A stretch of DNA of 64,000 nucleotides from assembly GCA_033398695.1 (NCBI GenBank), contig CM065801.1, positions 1,364,001 through 1,428,000 of the forward strand, in the 5' to 3' direction. The notes under the pieces are model-generated. The model made no database searches, was not told the DNA's origin, and saw only the letters and a program-made list of their open reading frames with translations. This document shows positions 44,501 through 55,990 of the stretch, piece by piece. Source of the DNA: Orobanche coerulescens (Eukaryota > Streptophyta > Magnoliopsida > Lamiales > Orobanchaceae). Both the position numbers and the translations under genes were made by a program. Positions within the stretch are counted from its first letter, which is position 1. Every line of letters starts with the position of its first letter.

Positions 44501-45924
44501 GCTTTATACAAAACCAGTCCGAATTCTTAAGCTAAACAAAAACATTAATATTTCTGAGTACCTCTGATGAATCATCTACAGTATAAACATTCGGAACATC
44601 TGCAGGCAAAAGAGAATTAAATTATTTTATTTTTAATTTGTTTAGGCATTTTGACTAATAATCAAGAGATTTCAGTGACCTGGACATGAACAAACACACA
44701 GATCTTTCATAAATCTATCGACTATGTAATGATGGAAAAGGGCGTGTAGGCTATTTAAGATTTAAGAGTAATACAGAAAAACAATTACAATGCAGTTTTC
44801 ATAGCATCTTAAGAATCAGTATGCAGTTTTCTTACGTATATTAATAATAGAAGTACTAAAAGATTTACAAAGACTTTTTTGCATTGGAGTAGATTTGGAT
44901 GATATCTATGTCATTACTATTGTGTATGCTTTTAGAAGATCTATGTGATGATAGAAAAGGATGTGTCGGTAGGCACAAAAACGAATCAGGAATGCAGTTT
45001 TCATGACATCTTACGAATCAGGATGCGAGGAGCAACAGCATTAACAGTAGATTCAGATTAGCTGTCAAATTCAATATGCATAGGATGATGAATTGAAGGT
45101 AAGGGGTACATGAATATTACCAAGTCCTTTTCCTAAACGTTCAGGCTCCGTATCTTCAAAAATGGCATTAATTTGTAAATATAAAGGTTCCATTTGCTTC
45201 TTGATGCGCTCGATGTGGTCATGATAGCCAAAACCGGGGTCAGCATCACTTCTGAACTCACCGTCCCCTGATCCCAGCTTAGACTTCTTGTTTCTTGTTT
45301 TCATCTCTGGAAAAATTTGTATATGTAGATACTTAATTGGCGCCAAAAAAACATGAAATCATACAGTTTAGACGTGATAGATTCTGGATTCAAAACTACC
45401 TGATTGGCTTGACACTCTTTTCCTATCTGTAAGAATCTGCAGCACAAAGGTCTTTGGCAGGGACAATAGAGTTAAATCAGCAAATTTCACCTAGCTATAC
45501 AAATTAATAACAATAATAATACAGTAATAGAATTAGAAGTAAGGAAGTTAACCCGAGGGAAAAGATTTTCGGGTAGATGGCCTGCTTTGAAACCATCCAG
45601 GTGGCGAGAAATAGCTTCCTTAATAGTGTGATTAGTCACGTTATTGCAAATGTAGTAAAGCTCATTTTGAACCTTTGATCTGGATTCATTGATGGTCAAA
45701 AACATGTCGATGTCCCAAACAAAAGAAGACTGATCAGAATTGATGGTTTTAGACAAAGCTCAATAAACCCTCGTGATCATGCTGTACGGGCGGATGAGAA
45801 TGCTGAGATCCTTTCCCGAGGCCTGTTCCTTTCTAGCAATTACCTTAAATTTGTCCATCAACTCAAGTGTTTGTCGGTAGTCTTCGGACTCTAGAGTAAG
45901 TTTCTTCCTTTCCTCGAACCGACT
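44432..45924 (-). pseudogene. Inverted 14-3-3-like paralogue with nonsense codon
   Basis: Exons read on the minus strand: about 45924-45553, 45436-45400, 45306-45121, 44599-44562 and 44482-44432. All four junctions are GT-AG and in phase. Exon 1 carries YRQTLELMDKFKV, then INESRSKVQNELYYICNNV, matching module 2 of the gene at 40010. A basic exon (EMKTRNKKSKLG) corresponds to its Lys-rich exon, and the tail ends DEYDSCTEMSDGIFSF. Defects are a TGA at 45760-45762 and no in-frame ATG before the module (a TAG lies at 45925-45927). Only one module is present. Loss looks recent, because the splice structure is intact. A shorter product from an internal ATG cannot be excluded. Confidence 0.7.
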
Positions 45925-46049
45925 CTATTTACGTTGATGGTCCCTTAACTTTTCTACTACCACTATATAAGCCCATCAACTCAAGGGAACCTTAGACCAA
46001 CATCACCACCAACATTTCAGACATCCCTTAGTCACTTATTTCAACACAC

Positions 46050-46510
46050 TCATCAACTCATGATCTACAAGATATCGACAAGTCAGAGAACTTTCTGCAC
46101 CAGCAACTTAATTCAGCATAAGAGGTATGTTTTGTCTTTGCTGATCCAACTTTAGTAGGATCCAGTCTTGAAAATGTCATTGGTGAATTACTCGATTTTG
46201 TTAAAATATCTATGTGCATGCCATAAGAGATATGAATACATGAATTACTTCAGACCAAAACAAAGATAAAATAACAACCGAAAAATAAAATAACATGCAT
46301 GAAAATATTTTTACACCACCATCATATCTGATCTGGCCATAAGTTTTAACAATTAAATACAAAGATCCATGATCTAGCTATTTCACCGAATACAAGTTTG
46401 TGGCTTAATATTTTCATCATCAATATTCAATGGCTCCATTATATTCCACAAGAGAGAAGCCAGGATACACAACAGGAGGCTCCCAAGGATAATTAGAATG
46501 AAAAGATTCC
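46050..46510 (-). repeat. Direct duplication, copy 2, with a third 14-3-3-like 3' exon
   Basis: It matches 44090-44500. It includes an acceptor-like TTTTTTCAG followed by codons for DDYEMSDGIFSF and a stop (about 46526-46490), which is the last exon of the 14-3-3-like family. No upstream exons of that family are seen here; separase-like exons lie immediately beyond. Confidence 0.75.
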
Positions 46511-46656
46511 ATCACTCATCTCATAATCATCCTGAAAAAAGAGCAACAGGAGAAATTATGGAGGGTATTTAACCTTACACAAAACCACTCCCAAGTCTTA
46601 ACCTTCTCACAGTTGGATCAAGGCTCACACATGCATCTCTGTCGCAGCACTATTGA

Positions 46657-47522
46657 ATCATTTTTGACGACTCGTCCTAATGCGAGTTGGTACTCCAAAT
46701 ATTACGGGTATTGCTCCATGAATGTATCTCCTTAAACATGCGTCTCGGGCCAACGACATGGATGAACCCAAGTTCATCTCATGTTTACATCAGGTATTAT
46801 CTATAAGTTTCCTCTTTTTACCCTTTTTTGTGCATTGTACCATTTCTGATTGTGTTGCTTTTGTCCATTCTTCATACAACGCCTCCGTAAAGGGGACCAT
46901 AGTTTTAGAGCAAACCGGCCAAAGGTTGGCGACTATCGCTGGAGAGCCCGCCATGAGATAATCCAGTGGGGCACTGTCCAAGGCATGATAACTGGAATCT
47001 ATATACCCACTACTGCATCCCATTAGGATAGCAGCACAACAATTACTGACTTTGCGGATCTCACTACCTGGAATGTAATTTCTCCCTGTTCATTTCAAAT
47101 AAAGGGTATCAAAACTAGAAAAAGAGAACCCAAAGTATAAAAATTTATTTTTACAGATTAATAATACGACGCGGGCATACCACTTCCATGGCCGGCATAT
47201 ACAAAGAGATCACATGATTCCAAGGCCTCTCTCAATTCATTAACATTAACTGTCACCGAGCACTCAGCCTTGCCCTACATAGAAAAGAAAGTCTCGCTGT
47301 TGGTTAAAAGGAATTGGGAAAAAAAAATCATGATACATATAAAAAAAACTGTTAAGTTAAGATGATGATTAGTAGTGGATGTCGTATTTACATATATGCT
47401 CACTCACACTAAAGAAAAATCAAATCTACTTTTAACAAGATAGAAAATACCAACCTGAAAATCATATTTATTTGACCATTTCTCAAAAGAATATACCATA
47501 TCTTTTAGATCGTCATCTGGAA
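46657..47522 (-). pseudogene. Separase catalytic-domain exons (fragment)
   Basis: Exons 47522-47455, 47274-47181 and 47067-46822 join in phase through GT-AG sites and encode the end of the separase C50 peptidase domain: CDLFVYAGHGSG with the catalytic His, then CCAAILMGCSSG with the catalytic Cys, then PLDYLMAGSPAIVANLWPV. A further segment (about 46790-46657) reads MSLARDACLRRYIHGAIPV, then IFGVPTRIR, the usual C-terminus, but I could not connect it in phase. Separase cleaves cohesin at anaphase and is normally a protein of about 2000 residues. Nothing upstream is present, so this is a duplicated fragment. Confidence 0.82.
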
Positions 47523-47529
47523 CTGGTAT

Positions 47530-48396
47530 AAAATAAAAGCAATCGAGTGGATCAGCCGAAAATATCAATTACATGATACCGAGGATGCAATGTGCGGATA
47601 CGATGCAACTAAAGTATATAGATAGATAGATACCTTTTTCAAAATTTTGGACTTACATGTATGTAATCTCGATTATAACAAAACAATACGAGGATGGAGA
47701 TTTTTTTTTTTTTTTTGAACTAGTACAATACGAGGTATGTAGATTATGCCTTAGATGATGTACATTTTGGGTTACTCATCATTTCATACTTTTAATAAAG
47801 ACTTTCTCTCACCAAATTTCATCATCTTTGTCAAATCAAACCAATCAAAGTATTCAATTAGACATACTTAATACAGTTGGAATAACAATTATTTTCCATA
47901 CATAAAGTCTGTTAATACGCATATTAGGAAATGTACCATTATCTCACATAATAAGCTTTCATGACACCCTTACGCTTTGTTCTCAAGTTTTTTTAGAAAA
48001 GAAAAAGAAAGTAAATGAAAGTTAAGTAAAGAAAAGGGGAGGGGAAGAAAGAAAGCGTACTTGTGTATATGTGTTCTCAAGTTCAAAAAGAATGAAAGGA
48101 AATAAAGAAATAAATATGTCATTTTTACAATAATGCCCTCATCGTAAGATGATAATTTAATAAAGCTAAAGGGATAATTAAGTAATTTAAATAACAAACA
48201 TCATCTTTACTTCCTTCCTTTTCACCCCATAAATGGGATGAAAGTGCTCTCAACAAAAACCCGCCACTTTCATAACTTTTACTTTCACTTTCACTCTCAA
48301 AATAACTAAAGAACACAACTTTATTTTTGTTTTTTTCACTTTCTTTCACTTTGCACCCAAAATCAAAACATGAGAACATAGTGTTAAAGATTATGG
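47530..48396. other. Intergenic, no supported feature
   Basis: AT-rich, with a T16 run near 47699. The minus-strand frames at 47970-48433 have no recognisable domain. Confidence 0.55.
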
Positions 48397-48670
48397 CACT
48401 ACAACAAAATGAGGCTCTTTCAACATTTAACAAGCAATATTTTAAAAGGTGTTGCCTGTTTTACAACATTGGTCATAAAGCAACATTTTAAGAGTAAATG
48501 TTGCATATTAAGATCTAAACTAACACTTTTGTTTGAAGTGTTGCAAAATTCGTAACTTAAAGTCACACTTCTAAAAATTGTTGCAATTGTTGATTTTTAA
48601 TGACGACACTTAGTTTAAAGTGTTGCACAATTTATAGATAATTGCAACACTCTAAAAAATGTTGCTTTGT
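48397..48670 (+). mobile_element. CACTA-type terminus or MITE fragment
   Basis: It begins CACTACAACAAAATGAGG, the classic CACTA end, followed by direct and inverted copies of AGTGTTGC and GCAACA every 20-40 bp to about 48670. I found no opposite CACTA end nearby, so it is probably a truncated or solo end. It is a different family from the element at 16556. Confidence 0.6.
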
Positions 48671-49076
48671 TAAAGCGTAATGACGTAACAAGGGATGCAA
48701 AACGGGGGACGAGCGACTAAAATTCTCATCACATGAGAACGGTGAAATTCATTTATCAAGCTAGATTAGTCTTGATCATTCATTAAGTATATAGATCAAA
48801 TTAAAGCAAACATACATGAACATACAAATGAGCTTTGTGTTGTTATTATTCAAACCGAGATCTACAAATACATAAAACCAGAAACCGAACTGACTAGGGA
48901 TCATGTTATTTTGGTTTGGCTTTTCAATTCAATTCAGTTATGCTAGATTATTTAGACTATAAAGGGTATGAATGCATATGCATACTACTTTACAAATATT
49001 TGTTAGTGTATATACAAAATAGAGATCACTTTTGTACTTTATAGAATAAAATAACTTGGATGTATGTCCGATCATA
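48671..49076. other. Intergenic, no supported feature
   Basis: No ORF, terminal repeat or RNA gene that I can support. Confidence 0.5.
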
Positions 49077-49079
49077 TTA

Positions 49080-49732
49080 GGGTGGTGGCAACGAGGGGCG
49101 GGTAGCCCGCGGGTTCACCCTACCCGGGCGGTGATTACCGCCGCCACCCACCCGGGTTCGATGCGGCTAGAGGTCTCACGGGTTAATAACCTGAGTGAGG
49201 GTTGAGAGGGGTAGGCCGTTCAACGGCTAGTTTTGTGTTGGGGGAGGCGCCAGCTTTTAAGAAAAAAAAAAAAAAATTTGTGGATGTATATATATATATA
49301 TATATATGTTTATATGTTATGTAATGTGCAAGTGCAGGTCCAAACGAAGAAAGAAGAAGAAGAGCCTTTGTGGTTTTTATTATTATTTTATTATTAGGAA
49401 TTTTCGTTTTAAACCCTCAACTATTTAATGTTTCACATATAAAATTTATAGTTTCTATTAACTACATTTTTATACCCTATTTTAATAACAAGTTATATTT
49501 ATTAATATTTAGTTGTATTAATAAAATATTATGTGTTTTTATTAAATTGTTTGATATAATTTTAAATATAAAAATGTAAAAAAAAAAAAAATTAAAAATG
49601 GTGAGGGTTGGTGAGGCATGGTTGTGAGTAGGGGTAGAGTGGGGGTAGAGTGAGGGTTGGATGAGTTGGAAGAATATTATTGGTGGAGAGTGGGGGTAGA
49701 TGGGGGTAAGGGAGGCACCATTGCCACCACCC
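49080..49732. mobile_element. MITE with GGGTGGTGGCAA ends, TSD TTA (PIF/Harbinger-like)
   Basis: Terminal inverted repeats GGGTGGTGGCAA and TTGCCACCACCC, flanked by TTA on both sides (49077-49079 and 49733-49735), as expected for PIF/Harbinger. The body has a GC-rich left part, a poly-A and TA-microsatellite centre and GGGGGTAGAGTG repeats on the right. No transposase. The 69-codon frame inside is low complexity. Confidence 0.75.
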
Positions 49733-49735
49733 TTA

Positions 49736-51214
49736 GAAGAGTATGAACAATGGGGCAGTTATCTCCACCCTCCCCAAAAATGTTAGCCGCACCCTTCCTC
49801 CTTTTTTTTTTTTTTTTTTTTTGATTTTTTAATTTTTTTTTATTTTTATAATTTTGTTTATATCAAAAAACTGTAAGCCTGAAAGTGCGGAACATAAAAT
49901 ATAAAGTTTAATAAGTCAAACGCTTAAAACTGTCAGAAATATGGAACAGAAACTGACAAAAAACTGTGTTGTACTGAAATAAAGTGGTGGACAAGGGGAA
50001 AAAGGATAAAGAGACATGTGGGCCAGAGGGTTGAGATAACACAACCCCACATAGAATTAAGCCTTAATTTTATGTCACCGTTAGCGTCAAATAAGATTTA
50101 ACATTTCAACCTAACTCACAAAAAACACCTCTTATCAAATTCAACCATAACCCAACATTTTGAGCCCCATTTTTTTTTTAAAAATAAAATTTACAAATTC
50201 AACACTTAAACTAATGATTTATTTAATAAACAATCTATCACTTTATTAATAACCATAAAAACGTTACATAAGCATTAAATAAACGTTACACAAAATACAA
50301 TACGAAATACGATACGCAAAAAAAAAAAACATACGAACTAAAATATGCTACAATACGAAATAAATAAACCAATATTAATCTGAGTACTCCTCGCATGCAG
50401 AATCATACGAAGGAGACCTATACCCAGGAAATTACTCAATGAACGCTGCACGTTCTGCTTCTTCCTTCCCGAGTTTCTCATCCCACTCTTGTTGAAGCCT
50501 TGCTTGTTCTGCTTCAAATCCTCTGAAAGCCTCTTCGACATACATAACTTCATAATGTTGTTTTGCATTTAAGCCATGCTCATCAAATGACTCGTCTTCA
50601 TAACCCGTAAATGGGGGAGTCTATTGTTGCTCAATAAATCTAGGTGAATCAGATGAAGTTGATGCACCTAGTCCAAGTTGAGTCAAGTGTTGTGATATAC
50701 CAATAATTTTGTTTACTTTATAGCTCATATGGATTTTGTTGTTGATGTTGGCTTGTATATGTGAAACACACCCCCACAACGTGTCACTAATGGTGTCATC
50801 TTTCTTGGCTTCATCGCTCAAAAATTGGTCAATCACAGCGTGTCTTTTCGCAGAAATGTCTTTGCATTTCGCGTATCGTTGTCTCAAACGTTCTTTATTT
50901 GCTTTTGCGAGCTCAAACTGCTTGATAGCGCCAATAGCCTTTGTCGAGCAGCATCGTCTTGATCGCATTGTTTTTTAATATACACTTGCATTTCTTCGAC
51001 AGAATGTGAGAGACAACAAGCCATAAGGGGCGTTGTGTAATTTTTTTTTTGATTAATAGTATATAGAAAGTGTGTAAAACTAATATGTAAACGTTGGTAT
51101 TTATAAAGGCTTTTGAATTCAAATTGAAACTAGCTGTTAAGGGGCGATTATGTAATTTTTTTTAAACCTAAACTAGCCGTTAATAACATTGGGGTGAGTT
51201 TTTTTATTTTTTTT

Positions 51215-51246
<32 letters not shown>

Positions 51247-51455
51247 TTGAATTCAAATATAAGTAGCCGTTTAGGGGGCAAAGGTGTTAATTTTTTATTT
51301 TTTTAATCAACTAACCTTAACGCTGCGTTGTCATGGCAACGCAACCCTTAATGTAGACCTTTAACTCACCTTCACGGTGTGGTAACTCACCCTTAATGTA
51401 GCAAAAAGTTAACCCTTAACTCACCTTTGAGTTACCATACCGCATGCTCTAACAA
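49736..51455 (-). mobile_element. Probable non-autonomous PIF/Harbinger-like remnant
   Basis: The right end, read inverted, is GAGCATGCGGTATGG next to TAA, resembling the end GAGCACTGGGTACG of the element at 60095. The left end, GAGTATGAACAATGG at 49739, is similar at 10 of 15 bases. GTTAAGGGGC/AACGGCTA-type words near 51120-51290 also occur in the 60095 element. It contains decayed coding sequence at 50380-50968. The borders are not certain. Confidence 0.4.
50380..50968 (-). pseudogene. Decayed coiled-coil ORF of a transposon
   Basis: The minus-strand frame 50968-50621 encodes a charged helical segment (KQFELAKANKERLRQRYAKC, AKRHAVIDQFL). After a TAG the same region continues with EDESFDEHGLNAKQHYEV and GFEAEQARLQQEWDEKLGKE. 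No named domain is recognised. It may be an accessory (ORF1-type) protein of a PIF-like element, but that is inference from position. Confidence 0.4.
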
Positions 51456-52128
51456 AAAAGAACCCTGATGTGAACATAACTCCCAAAGTCATTGTTGCGA
51501 TGTTGGGAACACTTTGCATCTCGTTTTGTATTTTGTCATCATCGAACAGGTGTCAGTGGAACGACACACAAAGTGATCAGTGCAGCCAGCTAACAAGTCA
51601 AAAAATTTCCAAATATTGAAAACGTTAAGTTCAAAACACACAACACAAAAATTGCACCAAAACAGCAAAATAAAAGGAAAGCAAGCTAGCAACCAGACAA
51701 GCGACATTATTTTTCTCATCTACACAATATAAAAAAAAAAACAGAAGTTTAAAATTTTCAGCCAAAAATTCCAAGATCAAATGATTTTTAGCACGCAATA
51801 AGCTAACAAACATGGTATGTAGAAGTTTTAATCTTGTATCGATCTAATTCCTAGGCACTAATTTAAATTTGAAATGTTAATCTATCATGAAAAAATTACA
51901 CCAATGTAAAAAAAGAAAAGGAAAAGTTGCTATATTTTGTCTTGGGTGCATTAAATGCATAGATTTGGGTATAATCATCAAAAAGGCAAGAAGATCCTTC
52001 ATATGAACATCACACACACTACCCAAGGACCTATCAAATCAATCAACTCTTTTCCATACATGTTTCTTGTTTATCTCTTGTGTGTGAATCGTGGTTAATA
52101 TTGTTCATATGTCATTATAACCAATGCT
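51456..52128. other. Intergenic, no supported feature
   Basis: AT-rich. The overlapping minus-strand frames at 51489-51813 are hydrophobic but carry no known motif. Confidence 0.5.
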
Positions 52129-52799
52129 CTTAAGAATGGGGTTGGTTATTGGTACCCCTAAAATACTATTGGTACCCCTCTACCCCACTTACTCCCTACA
52201 ACCCTCCTAATAAGTTTTTATTTGATTTTTTTTTTAGTTTTACTCTAATTTTTTTTCTTTTAACTTTTATAAATTTAGTTTCAGATTTTAATTTCAGATT
52301 TTAATTTCAGATTTTAATAAAATTTTGAATTTATACATTAAATTTTAAAATATAAGTTATTTTAAAATTTAAATATCGAAATAATATTTAAATTTTAAAA
52401 ATTTCAGAATTTCGATTTCGATTTAAAATTTCAAAAATCAAAAATTTAAACTTTAAAAAATTATATTTAAAATATTTTATTTCTTACATAAAATATTATC
52501 AGAATCAAATAGTGAAGAAAAAAATAAATTGGCTATTAAAAAAATAGAAACATGTAACGACTATTTTTTTTTATTTTTTGTGTGTTTTTATTTATTTTTC
52601 TAATAAGTTTTTATTTGATTTTTTTTGTTTTACTCTGTTTTTTTCTTTTAACTTTTATAAATTTAGTTTTTTTTTCGGATGTGTTATCGAATCAAATAGT
52701 GAAGAAAAAATAAATTGGCTATTAAAACAATAGAAACATGTAACGACTACAATAATTTTATAAACTAAAAAGTAACGATTACATTGATGAAAATGCTGC

Positions 52800-53857
52800 A
52801 TTCGTCTTTAATTATTAATATCTGCAGCATACACGTTTTGTCGACTTAAATAAATGTCTTGCCATTCGGGCGCATTCCCAATTGCGTACCTCCTCCATTG
52901 TGGGTGATTTGGCGGGATTGGACTACTTTCATATAACGTCAAATTAATGTAATGAATATTCCCCACAAGTGCAATCACAATAGGATCATTTGGTTGTGGC
53001 CGGTTGGACCGTACAAAGCGGAAAACACGTATGACTTAGTTGCGGGATATAAATATAACCGGTCGGTTATAAAGTGAAGCAATAACCAACCCTGTGTTTG
53101 GCATAGACATCCATTTAGCATGCGGCGCAAATCCGCATTCAAATGATCCACGGTGAACCGAATCTGTTGAAATCCATCGTCGTGCCACATCTCTTTGAAA
53201 AATGGCTGGTTATGATCCAACGCTTGCAACAAATTTTGTCGAATTGCAGGCCACATATTTTCGCTCATTTTAAGGCCGACGGCAACTGAACGAAATCCAC
53301 AATTTCCATCACCGTCGACATTGTTTATACGAAAGATGTGTCGTCTGAAAATCTTTGGAATATGATCGGTCAAATTATTAGTTTGAGTTTGTTGCCTCAC
53401 GTAAGAACTGTGTCTCGCGGGTTCTTGGTTCAAGTCTGGAACTGCACGTAAGAACTGAAAATCCACAATTTCTATCACCTCTTATGACTGCACGGATCTT
53501 AGTTTGTGCATTATATACATTTCTAACGTTAGACACGTTATCCGGGTTACGAGCCTTTATTGTCGAAAGTATATAACGTGGTTGGACGTTATACTTTGAC
53601 AATTCTTCCACCAAATGGAACTCATCGTCCTCAAGTCGCATTGCATATGGGTGACCTTCCAATGTCGATGCATATGGATGATTATGCTCATCACGTTGCA
53701 CCCTCAACCTCCAAATATCATTAGTTTTATAATAATTTGCCACTAATCCGAATGGACAATCGGTTTTAACGGTACCGGTTCCCCGTTGAATACTAGATTC
53801 TGAACGTTGAGATTGATATTCCTTACCTTTTTCACACATAAACTCGATTTTGAACAT
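52800..53857 (-). pseudogene. MULE protein remnant: FAR1-like DNA-binding part plus OTU-like protease
   Basis: The frame 53857-53510 shows a zinc-binding/WRKY-GCM-like transposase N-terminus (TGTVKTDCPFGLVANYY, RDEHNHPYA, LEGHPYAMRLEDDE, NVQPRYIL). Next, frame 53478-52975 has RRHIFRINNVDGDGNCGFRS, with the OTU Asp and Cys. After a frameshift near 52990 the His block (IVIALVGNIHYINLTL) follows. The MULE DDE domain that should lie between is deleted at about 53485-53500. OTU modules are cysteine proteases found in some plant MULEs. The three-part OTU signature is complete, but the reading frame is broken. Confidence 0.78.
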
Positions 53858-54004
53858 ATACCCGTTCTTTTTTTTGGTTCTTCGTTTAAAAATTACAAAC
53901 CCGAGCGTTCGAGCGATATTTTGCGCTCAATCAGTCAGTTCTTTGTGAGAATTGAACGCCTACAATATGCAAAACAAGCTAACATTACATACACGTTTTA
54001 ATAT

Positions 54005-54141
54005 ATGTTTATAATAATACTACCTCCGTCCCATATATATCTTCCTCTTTCCTTTTTTGTATATCATGTTCAAAAATTAATATAAAATATATAAGCTATC
54101 CCATTAAAAAAATAAAAATAACATAAAATATTAGACCGCTT
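54005..54141 (+). repeat. 137-bp direct repeat, left copy (half Stowaway MITE)
   Basis: It matches 55360-55496 nearly base for base (ATGTTTATAATAATACTACC...GACCGCTT). It includes the left half of the Stowaway MITE from 54020 onward and stops at 54141. Confidence 0.92.
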
Positions 54142-55359
54142 TTCATATTACAGTCAACTACCCTATTAGATGGCCTCTTTACACTTTAGTCCCTATTGTT
54201 TCATAAATTACAGCGAAGGACAAAAATCTGAATTGGTGTTGACTTCTATTAAAAAGACGAAAATGCCCCTCTATTTACTTGAATAAAATATTTCTTTTAA
54301 AATACATTTCATATTAAACAAATAGCTTATAAATTATTAAAGTGTTTGGCTAATATATTTTTTTTAAAAAATATTCTTTTTTCAGAAAATAATTTTTTTT
54401 TGAAATATAATTTTTTTCCAGAAAATATATTATTTTTCGCAAAAATATTTAATTTTATTTTTTTTCCAGAAAATAATTTTATTTTTTCGAAAAAATAATA
54501 TTTTTTCAAGAAAATAATTTTATTTCAAAAAATATTATTTTGCCAAAAAATATTTTTTCCTCCAGAAAATATTTTTTTATTTTTTTCGAAATTTTTTTTG
54601 TTTTTTTCCAGAAAATAAATTTATTTTTTCGAAAAAATAATCTTTTTTTCCAGAAAATAATTTAATTTCGAAAAAATATTATTTTGCCTAAAAATACTTT
54701 TTTCTCCAGAAAATATCTTTTTAATTTTTACGAAAAAATATTTTTTTTATTTTTTTTTTCAGAAAATTGTTTTATTTTTTTGAAAAAATAATATTTTTTC
54801 CAGAAAATAATTTTATTTCGAAAAAAATATTATTTTGCCCAAAAATAATTTTTTCTCCAGAAAATATTTTTTAATTTTTCAAAAAAAATAAAAATTCTAT
54901 AAAATAATATTTTTTTCGAAAAGATAATTTATTTCCCATAAAATAATATTTTTTTCAAAAAGATAATTTATTTCCCATAAAATAAATTTTTTTTTTGAAA
55001 AATAATATTTTTTCCCAGAAAATACTTTCTTTTTTGGAAAAAATATTTTTTTTCTAGAAAGCTTGAAAATTATTACACTGAAGTCCAAAAGTGTTATATA
55101 TATTACAATGAGGTCCAGCATGTGCCACTCACGTGAGGCGAAAAAAATATGGGTAAACAAGAAAAGGAAAAATAAAAGGGCAAATTCGGAATATCAGTAC
55201 TCTCTCTCCAGTGACATCATCTGAAAATTTGACTTTTGTCCTTCGTTGTAAATATAGTTTCTGGACAGTGCAAAGTTTGTCCTTCATTGTAATATCTGAA
55301 ACAATAGGGACCAAACTGTAATTAGACTATCTAAAAAGGTAGTCATATGTAAATCGCCC
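54142..55359. mobile_element. Long-TIR element with AT-rich minisatellite core
   Basis: About 80 bp at each end form an inverted repeat, for example GTCCCTATTGTTTCA, with a nearby GAAGGACAAA in both arms. The core (54350-55050) is a minisatellite of CCAGAAAATA and TTTTTTCGAAAAAATAATA units. No coding capacity. It is bounded on both sides by the 137-bp direct repeat rather than by a short TSD. Confidence 0.65.
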
Positions 55360-55374
55360 ATGTTTATAATAATA

Positions 55375-55611
55375 CTACCTCCGTCCCATATATATCTTCC
55401 TCTTTCCTTTTTTGTATATCATGTTCAAAAATTAATATAAAATATATAAACTATCCCATTAAAAAAATAAAAATAACATAAAATATTAGACCGCTTGTAT
55501 ATTTTATATTGATTTTCTTTTTTAAAATTGGATTATTTATATATTATCTATTATTTTTTGAATATGATGTGCAAAAAATGAAAGAGGAAAATATACATGG
55601 GACGGAGGGAG
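55375..55611. mobile_element. Stowaway MITE (237 bp), TSD TA
   Basis: Ends CTACCTCCGTCCCATATATA and, inverted, CTCCCTCCGTCCCATGTATA, flanked by TA (55373-55374 and 55612-55613). CTCCGTCCC is the standard plant Stowaway (Tc1/mariner) terminus. Confidence 0.92.
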
Positions 55612-55924
55612 TACCTATATATTATCTAATAGATTGATGTATATCATGAAAAAATAATTTAAAATAAAAGAATAAAAAACGTGCAATAAATAGAAAATTT
55701 AAAAAATTACTTCAAAAAACAACAAACTCTTAAAAAAATATACGAGACTAAAAAAACTCAAGTCATGAAAAAAAGAATCTAAACAAAATATCCTAGAAAA
55801 TGAAAGAACCTAAGAAAATTAAAACTTAACAAGTAATGATTAAAGAATCACAAATATTATTTTACTCTTGCTCGTATAATACTTGCTAATTTCATCGGAA
55901 TTTACATCTTAACTAATTCTAAAT

Positions 55925-55990
55925 GTTATTATACCCACATTTTTATACCCACATTATTATACCCACATTATTATACCCACATTTTTATAA
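55925..55990 (+). repeat. (TTATACCCACAT) tandem repeat
   Basis: Four head-to-tail copies of an about 15-bp unit containing TATACCCACATT, inside the OTU-MULE derivative. Confidence 0.85.

Noticed and set aside
46440..46520. Alternative frame FHSNYPWEPPVVYPGF at the duplicated 3' exon
   Set aside because: The other duplicate has a stop in this frame; the frame ending in SDGIFSF is open and spliced consistently in both.
49080..49275. SINE with B-box-like GGGTTCGATGC and poly-A run
   Set aside because: No convincing A box at the right distance, and TIRs with TTA target duplications at 49080-49732 explain the whole unit better.
54327..55160. Lys/Phe-rich ORFs
   Set aside because: They come from the AT minisatellite and have no protein character.
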